In this document: positions 41,922-52,545 of the stretch, piece after piece
Layout of the letters: every line of letters starts with the position of its first letter
Numbering within the stretch: position 1 is the first letter of the stretch
Source of the DNA: Cyanoderma ruficeps
Lineage: Eukaryota; Chordata; Aves; Passeriformes; Timaliidae
NCBI GenBank assembly: GCA_008694505.1
Contig: VZDJ01000059.1
Coordinates: forward strand, 1-64,000
DNA length: 64,000 bases
Direction: 5' to 3'
The notes under the pieces: model-generated
The model's input: the letters and a program-made list of their open reading frames with translations, nothing else
Databases searched by the model: none
What the model was told of the DNA's origin: nothing
Made by a program: the position numbers and the translations under genes

Positions 41922-44450
41922 TCAGCAGAGTTTCACGTTCTTTGCTGCCACCCATCTCGGTCCAGCTCCTGTGGAGACACAAGCATAACCCTTGCCCCAA
42001 GTTACTAAGTTGAATGGTCCTTCGATCTGTCCTGTGCCCGGGTTCCTGACCAAAACCAAAGGATTTTCCTTTAGTTTTGCTTTTGTACTGTCTGAGAAAT
42101 GTCTGATGATTGGCGGAGTGGGCTCTGTAAAAAGGCCATTTAGAAAATTCAACACATACAAGGCTTTGTTCAAGCGCATGTGTGGTGTTGCATCTGCCTC
42201 CCCCCTTTTCTGTTTGTCCAAAAGGGCTTTCAGTGTGTGATGCGTCTTTTCAATGATTGCTTGACCTGTTGGTGAGTGTGAGATACTAAAAGTGTGATGG
42301 ACACCTCACCTTTTCAAAAATTTATCAAGTACTTTCCCTGTGTAATTTGGACCATTATCTGTTTTGATTTCCTGCGTCACACCCAATGATGCAAATGCTT
42401 GTAAAAAGTGTCGACAAGCGTGTTGTCCTGTCCCACCTGTGTGCAGAGATGCAAAAATCGCACCTGAAAATGTGTCAACTGAAACATGAATATTTTTGAG
42501 TTTCCCAAAAGATGGGTATTTGGTGACATGTCTGCCATAATTGCAGACTGTGCAACCCTCTTGGATTGACTGCTCCCGTGCATGCAGGAGGCTGTACATG
42601 CTGACAATCTGGGCAAGTACTGATGATTTCTTTTGCCTGACTTTTGGAAATGCGAAAGGTTTCCATCAATGCCTGAGCATTCTGATGGAAAAACGCATGG
42701 CTCAGCTTTGCCTGTTCTAAGATGTTTGGCAAAGTATTTGAAATTGGCATGGGCATGGCCAATTCGTCTGCATGTGCATTGCCTTCTGCTAAGAATCCTG
42801 GGAGAGAAGAGTGTGCCCTGATGTGGGAAACAAAATATTTATGTTTTCTGTCCTGCAACAAAGTCCTCATACAAAGTAGGTATGAATATAAGTCTTCACT
42901 GTCAACCTCCTTCAAAAGTAAACCTTCAAGCCTTCTGACCACATTGGCTACATAAGCTGAATGTGTGATCAGATTGAAAGGTTGGGGAAACAGTTCAAAA
43001 GCTCGAACCACTGTTGCTAATTCCATGATTTGTGGTGAGCCTTGCACTGTTTTTATGTTTGATTCCCACTCTCCTGTTGTTACATTTTGCCATGTAATTA
43101 CTGATTTGTGAGTTTTTCCTGAGCCATCAGTAAATACAGTTATTGCATCCAACAGCACCTCACTTATCTTTGGTTTTTCCCTAAAACTTATTTTTGCTTT
43201 CAGCAATTTGTGGTTTGGAAAGCGGATCGTGCAAGTACCAGGGTAATCTAACAATGCAATTTGCAAATCCTCTGATTTTTGCAATGCCCAATCAAAATAT
43301 TCTTTTTTCAAAGGCAGGTAAATTGTTGTAAAGTCTTTGCCTGCCATTGTCAACAGCCTGGACCTCGCTTTGATGATGATTTGAGCTGTCATCTCCAAAC
43401 TTGTGAGGATCATCCTTGGGGATCTGTAAGATAAAAAAATCCACTCTAAAATCAACAATGGGTCAGTTTGTGATGCATCCCATTGAAAAATCAAACCATA
43501 CAATTGTAATTTTTCTCCCAACACTGCAAGAAAGAATGGCAGTGATTCTACAAAACGATATGCCTGTCTGTTGGAGGGCTTCAGCAATTCTCCCAAGGGC
43601 TTTCTGAGCCTCTGGTGTGAGAGTTCTGGGACATTTGATGTTGCAGTACCCTCTCAAAGGATTGAACAACAATGTAAGTTCATCGTTCGTGATTCCCAGG
43701 ATTGCTCTCATCCAGTTGATTTCTCCTAAAAGCTGTTGCAAATCTTGGAGGTTGTTGATTTCTGCTCTGATTTGAATTTTCTGGGGTCTCACTGTTTGTT
43801 CTGTGATCTTCCATCCCAAGTACTTCCATGGTGCAACTTCTTGAATTTTTGAAGTGGAAATTTCCAATCCTGCACCTTGCACTTCTGCAATCACGCAGTC
43901 ACAAGCTTTCTGCAGCTCTTGTTGTGTTGACACTACGATGAGCAGATCATCCATATAATGAATGATCCTTGCTTCTGGATATTTTTTCTGCGCTGGAGAC
44001 AAAGCTCATGCCACGAACCATTGGCAGACTGTTGGAGAATTCTTGAGCCCCTGGGGTAAAACCACCCAATGGTATCTTTGCAAAGGCTCTTGTCTGTTGA
44101 TGCTCAGGATGGAGAATGCAAATTGAGGAGCATCATCTGGATGAAATGGGATATTGAAAAAACACTCCTTGAGATCAATGATCACAAGTAGCCAATCTCT
44201 CAGAATCATTGAGAGAGCTGGAAGGCCCAACTGAAGTGGTCCGATTTCTTCGATGACCTCATTGATCTTTCTGAGATCATGAAGCAATCTCCATTAACCA
44301 GAGGCCTTTTTGCGGATAACAAACACTGGAGAATTCCAGGGGCTATTCGTTGGTTTGATGTGTCCCTTTTCCAACTGCTCCTTGACTAAAATTTTGACTG
44401 CACTCAACTTCTTCTGCTCGAGGGGCCACTGATCCATTCAGACAGGATTG
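41922..44450 (-). pseudogene. pol: pol of provirus Q (reverse transcriptase, RNase H, integrase)
   Basis: RT starts near 44450 (QWPLEQKKL); VFVIRKK, stops near 44440, 44300 and 44004, the last a CpG-type CGA-to-TGA. First catalytic Asp in VIIDLKECFFNIPF, then YMDDLLIVV at about 43950. The frame 43596-42475 covers connection, RNase H and integrase start: TDGSG, ELATVVRAF, but LITHSAYVA has His where the third catalytic Asp belongs, then HADELA. Integrase zinc site AFFHQN...CPDC; VTKYPSFG (first core Asp lost), TDNGPN (about 42360), SPTGQAI; C-terminal domain 42221-41922 with GYACVSTGAGPRWV. Several frameshifts. Confidence 0.86.
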
Positions 44451-44493
44451 TCTGTTTTCCAGATCAAAGTGGTGAGTGCCACAGTGACCCCCA

Positions 44494-45135
44494 CTAAAAA
44501 TCCACTTCCAGTCTCACGCCCCATTGTGACAAAATGTCTCTTCCCCATGCTGTGAAGGGTCTCTGCATAATGAAGGGACAGATGACTGCCATTTTTCCTC
44601 CTGGTCCGGAGACAAGAATTGCATTTTCACTCTGCGGACAAATGGAATTACCCCCTACACCTGAAAGAGAACTCAAGGGTGCAACCAAGGTCCAGTCTTT
44701 GGGCCAAAAAAGGTGTGAAATCACCGTGACATATGGCCCCGTGTCAAGCATTCCTTTGACTGTGATCATTTTCTTGCCGTAGGTCAATGAGCATTCAATG
44801 ATGGGTCGATCTCGGCCTAGGTGTTTCACCCATGTGGCATGAACTTCCATGTGCTCACCCAAAGGGAAGTCTTGTTGATGGAGTACTGGCATGACCTGTT
44901 CCACGGCATGAAATGGCAATGTGATGGCTTTGGCAATTGAGGTGTTCTCGGGGATGATCAATGGTGGTCCAAGAGACTTAGCTAAAACTGTCAACTCTTC
45001 ATTGCAATTTGCTGTAATAATTGAAGGGTAAATGATGAGTCCAAGGATGCTGCTCCTGTCTTTGCCTATAATTAAAAAGTCTTGCCTCTTCCATGAAGTT
45101 CCAGTGACCCCTGTGGGTATCACTGCATGGTTTTC
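44494..45135 (-). pseudogene. pro: dUTPase C-terminal part and protease of provirus Q, split by R1
   Basis: From R1 (45135) the frame is open to 44494. dUTPase part: LGLIIYPSIITANCNEELTVLAKS and IPENTSIAKAI, the last third of the fold. Protease: GMLDTGPYVTV (about 44755), SHLFWPKDW, and AWGRDILSQWG (about 44525). The catalytic DTG is intact. The N-terminal dUTPase part lies at about 46030-45827, beyond R1. Confidence 0.85.
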
Positions 45136-45820
45136 TGTCGGAGTCCAGGGCATCCCTTTGGATGACCTGGGACCTGAGAAAGAGAGTTCGGACCCTGGAC
45201 AGGGGGGTGTGGAGCCGGTCCAGGGAGGTTGGAGACCTTGGCACAGAGCCCAGAAAGACACCGAGTTTGATTTTAGTCCATGGGAGAAGCTTCCAACACT
45301 GAGAGAGGAATTACAAACCTCAAAAGTGTGAAATCAGTAGTTTAGTACAGCATGGGGTGAGAAATTTTGTAGTTTAGGAATTCTTAGAATAGAGATGAAT
45401 GGGGGACAAGATGGAGGATTTAGGGTGTTGCCCTAAATCCTTCTCCTTCTTCTTCGTCCTCCATCCTCTGGGGTGGTGATCACACAAAGTAGTTCTAGAC
45501 TATTGGATTAGGGTAGAAATGACCCTTGTAGTATAGATATCACACATTGGTACAAAATAGTAAATAGTGGGCACGTAATTATCTGTATAAGAACCAAGCA
45601 ACGCCCCATCAGTGGGCAGTCGTGTCGTGTCCCAGCCGCTGTCTGGACCTCGGCTGGGTGTGGAGCAAATTGTGAGATACCAAATAATAAACAACACACG
45701 AGAACTGAGAACAAGGCCTTGAAGGACTCCGCTTCTTTCTGTGACACGGCTCAGGGCTTTTAGAGGGCTGGGGACTTTTAACAACCTTGAATCTCGGACA
45801 GAACAGAGACAAACCCGAGA
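45136..45820 (+). mobile_element. Solo LTR R1 with perfect 6-bp target duplication and GA end
   Basis: 685 bp, TGTCGGAGTCC...AACCCGAGA. Direct repeat GTTTTC at 45130-45135 and 45821-45826 fixes the ends. TATAAG at about 45583 and AATAAA at about 45686, plus strand. Same family as the LTRs of provirus Q, in which it sits in opposite orientation. It ends GA rather than CA. Confidence 0.94.
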
Positions 45821-45826
45821 GTTTTC

Positions 45827-48800
45827 ATCCAGAAAGCATGTCATTTTGGAGGCTGCCAAGTCACATTGTGCCCCTGGTAGCAGCAAGTCTGGATCACTGG
45901 GGATCCTGTCGATTGTCCTGCTGAGGCCGTCGGATTGACGTTCCCTGACAACTATGCTACTTGTGGAATCTGGCTCTGAGTCATCGCCATTAATTGTGTC
46001 ATCGCACGTTGACGATTTGCGCTCTTTTTGAAGTTTCCCTAGAGAGGCAGAGGTCTTCCATCCACATCTGTTTTGGCATGGCAATGGCTTGCCTGATGCT
46101 TTCCTCTTCTACATCTCGGACAAACACCTGATGAGTTTGCAGTCTTTGTATGTTCTGGGCCGTTTCTCTTGAAGTTCCCCTCTTTGCCACACTCGTAACA
46201 TTGTCCTCCCATAAATTTTGTTGCCGCTGCTGCTGTGGAATCATTTTGTCGAAAAGCTGCAAAAGCTTCTTTAAGGTTTTCATTTTGGGCTCTGATGATT
46301 CTTTCCATTTGTTCTCCCCAAATACTTGCTTGGAGGGAGGCCACATGTTGTGGTTTCCCCACCTTGCTGCATGCTTCTAGCATTTCTGCCAAGGAAGGCT
46401 GACCAGGCATCGTGCTGATGATGCGCTTGCATTCTGCATTGGCATTTGCAAATGCAAGACTTCAAAGCAGATGTAGCTTCGCTCCCTCATCATTGACTTG
46501 CCCGTCTATTGCTTGTGTGAGACGATCAATGAATGAGGAGAAAGATTCTGAAGAGCCTTGCTTTATTTCAGTATAAATGCTGTCTGGAACTCCTACTGGT
46601 GGAATCTGCACGATTGCTTTTCTTGCTGCCTCCTTTATGTCCGTCAGCACCTCTCATGGCAAATTTCTGGCTTGACGAGCTGGGCCATCATGTGGTGGAT
46701 CACCTGCCATTTGTGCTACAGTGTAGCCTGCATGCAGTCCTCCTCTATATTTCTTCCTGAGCTCTTCAAGAGCTCTTCTCCATTTCGCCTCCCAGATAAG
46801 GATCTATGAATCTCAGAATAATTGAAGCGATGGATTTGAGATCAAACGGTGTTAACTCATATATGTTAAATGTTGTCTTCAAAAGTTGCTTGAAGTACGG
46901 AGTACATCTGTTATCACGGATGACTTTCACCAGTTCTTTGATCACATCATGATCCAATCGCTCCCATCTTGCGTTTTGGCTTTGTGCATCATAGATCACT
47001 GGCAATACTAAACTCCTTGTGTCTGTCAAATTAAATTCTTTCAATGCCTTTTTCTTTATCTCAGTCCAATCTGTTGCACTGGATACCTGTGCATGAGATA
47101 CCTGTGAATCTTCAGAAGTTGGAGTCAATTGCTGTAGTTGCAATGCTGATGTTGCTTTTCCTGTTCCGGAATCTGCCTGCATTTGTTGCTTTTCCACATC
47201 TTCTTGAGATGTGATCCCTTCATTCTTGAAGGTGATCCCTCCTGGCTGAGGAGCGGGAACCTGGAATTCTTGTGCAGTGCGCGATCCTTGTGCAGCGCTA
47301 CCAAAGGGGAGAATGGATCCATCAGGTAGCCGGAAGGTAAATGAAGAAGGAGTCTGTGCAGCTGGCTAAAGAGAAACTTGGCTACTTTTTGTTGAAATAA
47401 GCATTTGAGGGAATGGATGAATCCGAGCTGGACTCCAAAGCTGTTTCTTTATATTGTAGAAAAAATTGCTTCATAAAATCTTTGGATAGTAAAATTGAAT
47501 GAGCTTGAAGGACCAGTAGTTGTTGTTGCTAGTGATCGAACAGGAATGCCTTGTGAAGCAGTAATATGAATCATGTTTTCATCTGTATCCGATGCTTGTT
47601 GTTGCAATTGAGCTGCTTCGTGGTCCTCTAAAGTTGACAAAGGTTCTATTTGTTGTTTGGAGAAAAAACCTGCTTTTTGTATGCAATTGGGAAAAAATGG
47701 CGCAATGTAGGGGGTTCGCCAATAGGTGGCGGTGTTGCTACACTGGTTGGGTGTAGAATCCGTTGTGGCTGTTGTAATTTTACAGTCCCGCCACTAGGTG
47801 GCGGTGGCATCCCGACAACTGGGCCTTGTCGGTCAGCGGCTGTTTTGTCTGGGATCTCTTCCATCATCTCCGACAAAAGACGCTGTGCTTGTAAAAGATT
47901 CTCGGTTTCTGTGTCTCTTTGCAACATTGTAGTAATTTTTGGATGCGCACCCGTATGTTCGAAAGCGGTAGCTAATTTTGAATCACTGAAAGCATGCCCC
48001 GCTGGTACTAAAATGCCGCTCGTGGGCGGGGTCGGGCTCCGCGGCGCTTGCCCGAGGGGGTGGCTTCCTGGAGAAACTGTCCGCCCTGGCCACATTCCAT
48101 CTCTGCTTGCACCGCCCCCGCCTGCACCGATCTTGCGTGCACCGCCCCGGCACCGCCCGGTTTTGCTTGCACCGCCCCGGAACCGCCCGCGCCTGCTTGC
48201 ACCGCCCCAGCACTGCACGTGGGGGCATCCCCTCTCGGCCCGCCCACAAGGGCCGCCCCATCTCGCTTGCCATTGGGGTTTGCCCCGCCCGAAGCGATGC
48301 CACTGCTCGGGCTCCACCCCGCTCGCTCTGCGCTTGCGCCAACACCAGCCGCAAGTGTTTCTGGGGTTTGCAGTGCATAGCTCTGCGCCTGCTCCACCCA
48401 TCCTGGCTCTTTGCCCACTCTTTGCAATGAGGACACGGCTTGGCCTGTGCCGCTTCCCGTACCTTGCGTCATTGCCGCGCGCCAAGCTACCGGCATGGGC
48501 TTTCCCTCCCCCTCCGTTCCAGTCCCACGGTTCGCGAATTCACGCCGCTCGCCCCCGAATTGTTTTTCCCCGCGACCCGCCTCGTCCTGACATGGTACGA
48601 TTTCCGGCCGCACCCGGTCGCGTTCTGTGTCCCCGTACAGAGATTCCCCGCCGCGCGGTTGTTCTCAGCGCAGCTGACTTGACTCGCTCCCGCGCGCATG
48701 CGTCGCAGTGTTATCTTCCACTGCCGACGCTATCTGGGGTTGTTTTCCCCGTGTCTGCCACACTCCCCCTCCCCCANGCTGATGGCCCTCCCCCATCCCC

Positions 48801-49154
48801 AGTAGGAGATAAGGGACCTGCCTGCTGCTGAGAGGCAGAAGGGCTTGCTGCTGCTGGCTGTTGGCCAACAGGCAAAATTTTGCCTTCTCCCTCCTGCACA
48901 GTCTTCTGCTGCTGCAGGAAAGGAGGAACCACCTTGCCACTACGTGAAATGGCCTCTAGCATGGTTCTACCTGCGGACAAAAGCTTAATAGCCGTTTTGT
49001 CCTTTTTTGTTGCTCTGTGGTAGAACTCCCTATTTGCCTCTTGCCAAAATGCCGGCTCAAATAGGACATGGGTTTCACAATGTGGAAAGTTACATCGAAC
49101 CCATAAAAGAAGAGCTTGAAGCTCCTCAGAAAGCCCTGCAAGATGTGCAGACAT
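45827..49154 (-). pseudogene. gag: gag of provirus Q, with the dUTPase N-terminus at its 3' end
   Basis: ATG at 49154 opens matrix (LSEELQALLLWVRCNFP, KDKTAIKLLSAGRTML) to about 48880. A very GC-rich linker (48000-48700) codes for Ala/Gly/Val repeats of the GAVQAGAGG type. Capsid: 47197-46766 (TDWTEIKKKAL, YFKQLLKTTF) and 46650-46462, which has the major homology region (IKQGSSESFSSFIDRL). Nucleocapsid 46410-46039: a decayed first knuckle (CYECGKEGNFKRNG, His and last Cys lost) and an intact second (CPRCRRGKHQASHC). dUTPase N-terminus follows to 45827. Single N at 48776. Confidence 0.83.
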
Positions 49155-49463
49155 CACCACACGTAGTGCGGATAGGATTTTAGAGTTGTTCCTGGGAGAC
49201 TAACCCCCCCATGTTTTCTGAATTCGACCGGTCTTACCAAAAATGAAGAACAGGGTGCAGGTGTCGTCAAATTCGACTCGGAGGTGTCCTGATCACCGGC
49301 CAGCAGATCTCAGGGTGATGGGTCCAGGACCCTTGGAGCTTGTCGGTCCGAGGCAAATTTGAAATCAGCTGCTTTGGCCAAAATCTTCCCCTGTTTTCTC
49401 AGGTTGGCTTCTTGGCTTCAGAGGGCCTGCCAGGTCCACTGGGAAATACCCAGGGACACCAAT
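49155..49463 (-). other. Leader and primer-site region of provirus Q
   Basis: Right inside the 5' LTR the minus strand reads ATTGGTGTCCCTGGGTA, so the primer site would be TGGTGTCCC..., different from the lysine type of C and H. I cannot assign the tRNA with confidence. No coding signal otherwise. Confidence 0.55.
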
Positions 49464-49739
49464 TCTCGGGTTTGGTTTCTCACCTGAGATTCAGGTTGTT
49501 AAAAGTCCTTGGCCCTCTAAAAGCCCTGAGCCGCATCACAAGAAACAAAGCGGAGTCTTCAAGGCCTTGTTTTCAGGTTTTTCGTGTTGTTTATTATTTG
49601 ATATCTCAGAGATTTCTCCGCACCCAGCCGAGGTCCGGACAGCGGCTGGGACTCGAGGCGACTGACTGCCGATGGGGCGTTGCTTTACTCTTATACAGAT
49701 AACTACGTGTCCACTATTTACAATTTTGTGCCAATGTGT
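49464..49739 (-). mobile_element. 5' LTR of provirus Q, truncated
   Basis: Matches 40397-40668 closely, from TCTCGGGTTTGG to GTGCCAATGTGT, then passes straight into satellite sequence. About 400 bp of U3 present in the 3' LTR are missing. Confidence 0.88.
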
Positions 49740-50520
49740 TAATGTTAGCCATAGGCTTAGGGTTCAGGTGAGTATCACATCTCTTCCAGTGAGGACACCA
49801 TATTTTTCAGGTATCATGTGACTTCCATCCTTAGATGCCAGCTTGTGTGCTGGCAGATGCCACTTCTGGCCAAGCTGCCATCTTTTTTGTGGTACTGTGG
49901 AAGGAGTTTTAGCATTAGTGTTTGGGTTAGGCTTAGACTTCAACTTAGATTTTGTCTTGGAGTTAGATTTGGGGTTAGGGTTAGGGGTTAGAGTTAGGGT
50001 TACGCTTCGGGTAGGCTGAGGCTTAGGATGAGTATCACATCTCTTCCCATTCAGATCCCATAATTGTCAGGTATCATGCGAGTTCTGCCCTTACATGACA
50101 TCTTGTGTGCTGGAAGATGTCACTTGTGACCAAGCTGCCATCTTTTTTTTTGGTACTTTGGACAGAGTCTTAGGACCGCTGTTGCCAGCTTTGGTAAGGG
50201 GCCTGTGGTGGCATACTGGGTCAGGTTCCAGACTGCTAAGTCAAAGGTTATGAGTTCTAGTCCTGGTGGAGTGGTTAGGGGTGGGATTAGTTGGTGGGGA
50301 TAGGGGTAAAGGGATGGGGTTTGGGGTGGGATAAAGGGTGAGGGTTGGTGTGAGTGTTTGGGTTAGGCTTAGGAGGACTTGGAAGAGGAGTAAGAGCAGG
50401 AGAAGGAGGAGTCAGAGGAGCAGGAGGAGTTACAGAAGAAGGAAGAGGAGTCAGAGGAAAAGTCGACTGTCAGGGTTAGGATTAGGGTTAGACTTAGGGT
50501 AAGGCCTTAGGGTTAGGTGT
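49740..50520 (+). repeat. Subtelomere-like satellite, second block, with a GA-rich tract
   Basis: Two more core units (about 49769-49905 and 50033-50170) with TTAGGG-like stretches, then GGGGTGGGATT-type sequence and a purine tract (GGAGGAGTCAGAGGAG, about 50380-50465). Same satellite as 36970-40396, so provirus Q is inside one array. Confidence 0.8.
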
Positions 50521-51335
50521 AGAAAGAAGAATGTTATTTGTATTTAATTGCACAGAAACCTCATTTCATTACACACAAAAGATAATGTATTGTCCTGGGG
50601 TGACTTTATGATGCAATATATACTGAAAATCAATGCCTGCATAATTCTCAGGGCAAAAACTTCAAGATGTAATTTTACTTCAATATCTTATGTATTTACA
50701 TGCTCTCACTGGGTACCAATAAAAGCTTAACAGCATTCAGTTTGAATACAGCTCTGCTATGAGTATGTACATTTGATAAGAAGTGTACTACTAAAGCAGC
50801 TTTGATCTATTCACTGTAAGACCTATTGTTTTCTACTTAGAGAACAAAGTCAGAATCAGAAAATTATAGTCAGCAGATTCAAAAATACAAGCAACTCTGG
50901 GATAGCAGGCAAGCAGCCTGTGGCTGGCGCAGGAAATGAAGTGCCACTGGATTCTTATCCTTCTATTTTATCTTCACATGGTAGCCAGTCCTCATGATGG
51001 TTTTGACCCCTTGAAAGGGCCCCCCCAGTTGAAGAGCAATAGGGTTTCCATGCAGCAGAGAGGAAAAAGAGCAAGTCAAGCAAGAGCAAAGAGCAGCAGG
51101 ATCCTGAACAGTGCTCAGGGTCTGAAGCTGGAGCACACACACCTTGCTGCCCAATAGCTCTGCAAGGCAAAACCCAGGGACAGCACTACAGACAAGCAGC
51201 TACCAGCTTGAACGGCCCTCCATGCCCTTACAAACACCCCTCTGGATGTATTACAATCCACTTTGCTATTGCAGTTTTACTGTCCATGTTTCAAAACAGG
51301 TACTGCAAGGCTCAGTTTCTCTCACTAGTGATGCC
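50521..51335. other. Unclassified single-copy-looking stretch
   Basis: The only long stretch here that matches neither LTR, provirus nor satellite elsewhere in the window. AT-rich up to about 50900, then mixed composition. One short ORF of possible interest is given separately. It borders the minisatellite at about 51340. Confidence 0.5.
50936..51157 (+). CDS. Hypothetical small secreted protein ORF
   Basis: 73 codons from ATG 50936. A clear signal peptide-like start (CHWILILLFYLHMVAS) and then a basic, Gln/Ser-rich body with a dibasic GKRAS site, giving a prohormone-like look. No family recognised. It may be a chance ORF, an exon of an unrecognised gene, or a remnant. No convincing splice donor or promoter was found. 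Confidence 0.25.
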   Translation: MKCHWILILLFYLHMVASPHDGFDPLKGPPQLKSNRVSMQQRGKRASQARAKSSRILNSAQGLKLEHTHLAAQ

Positions 51336-51339
51336 TTGG

Positions 51340-52545
51340 GATGATTTTGGGGGACTTTTATGGTGATTTTTTGGGAAGTTTTTGGGGGTGTTGAAGCCGA
51401 TTTTGGGGTGATTTCAGATGATTCTGGAGGTTTTTTAGGTGATTTGGAGGTGATTTTTTTGATGATTATGGGGCAATTTGGGAGGTTTTTAGGGAGATTT
51501 TGGGGTGAATTTTGGACTGATATTAGGGGGTTTTGGAGCAATTTTGGGGTCATTTAGGTGTGCTGAAGCCACTTTTTGGGTGATTTTTGGGGATTTTGCA
51601 GTGATTTTGGGGATGCCAAAGCCCATTTTGGGTGATTTGGGGGGGGNTTGAAGTGATTTGGGGGTGATTTTTTTTGGACGATAATGGGGCAAGATTCTGG
51701 GGGTTTTCAGGGAGATTTTGGTGTGAATTTTGGAGTGATTTTAGGGGTTTTGGGGGTGATTTTGGAGGTTTCTGGGTGTGCCAAAGCCATTTTTTGGGTG
51801 ATTTTGGGAGGTTTTGCAGTGATATTGGAGTGATTTTGGGGGTGCCACAGCCCATTTTTGGTGATTTGGGGGGGATTTTTGGGGCAATTTTTTAGGGTGA
51901 TTTGTGGGGTTTTTTGGAGTGCTGAAGCCAATTTAGTGGTGATTTTGGGTGATTTTTGGGGTTATTTTGGGAGCGCCAAAGACCACTTTGGGGGCAATTT
52001 TGGAGGGTTTTTTTGGGTGTCGAACCCAATTTTTGGGTGCTTTTGGGTGATTTTGTGGAGTTTTGGGGTGATTTTGGAGCTTTTTTTAGGTGATTTTCTG
52101 CGTTTTTGGGATGCTGAATCTAATTTTGCGGTTTGGGGGCGATTTTGGAGGTTTTTGTGGGTGCTGAAGGTGATTTTAGGGTTTTTTTGGGAGGCAATAT
52201 TGGAGTGATTTTTGGGGCAATTTCAGGGTCATTTAGGTGTGCCAAAGCCAATTTTGGGGTGATTTTGGGTGATTTTTGGGGTGATTTCAGGTAACTTTTG
52301 GGGGGTTTTGCATTGATTTTGGGGTAATTTTGGGGTTTTTTGAGAGTGCCAAAGCCAGTTTCAGGGTGATTTTGGAGAGATTTTTGAAGCAATTTTGGGG
52401 TGATTTTTGCAGGTGCCAAAGCCGATTTTTAGGTGATTTTGCAGTGGTTTTTTGGATGATTTGGGGGTGGTTTTTGGGGCAGTTTTGGGGTTGTGGAAGC
52501 TGATTTTGGAGTGATTTGGGGTGATTCTGGGTATTTCTGGGATTA
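51340..52545 (-). repeat. Minisatellite, G-rich on the plus strand (GATTTTGGGGTG type)
   Basis: About 1.2 kb of units near 12 bp of type GGGGTGATTTTT, in a higher-order pattern with GTGCCAAAGCC(G/A)ATTTTGG inserted at intervals of roughly 130-170 bp. It is the reverse complement of the block to the right. Because the unit is a multiple of three, long stop-free frames run through both strands; these are not genes. Single N at 51647. Confidence 0.9.

Larger units (their letters stand above)
40397..49739 (-). mobile_element. Provirus Q: betaretrovirus-like with shortened env, inserted in the satellite
   Basis: Minus strand: 5' LTR (49464-49739, cut short), leader, gag, dUTPase-protease, pol, env, 3' LTR (40397-41073). 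Satellite sequence lies on both sides. The 5' LTR lacks U3 and part of R, so the expected second copy of the target duplication is lost. Solo LTR R1, of the same LTR family but opposite orientation, sits in the dUTPase. Confidence 0.92.

Noticed and set aside
47650..48831. 393-codon plus-strand ORF
   Set aside because: It runs antisense to the GC-rich gag linker of provirus Q; GC-rich DNA has few stops, and the minus-strand Gag frames carry the recognisable domains.
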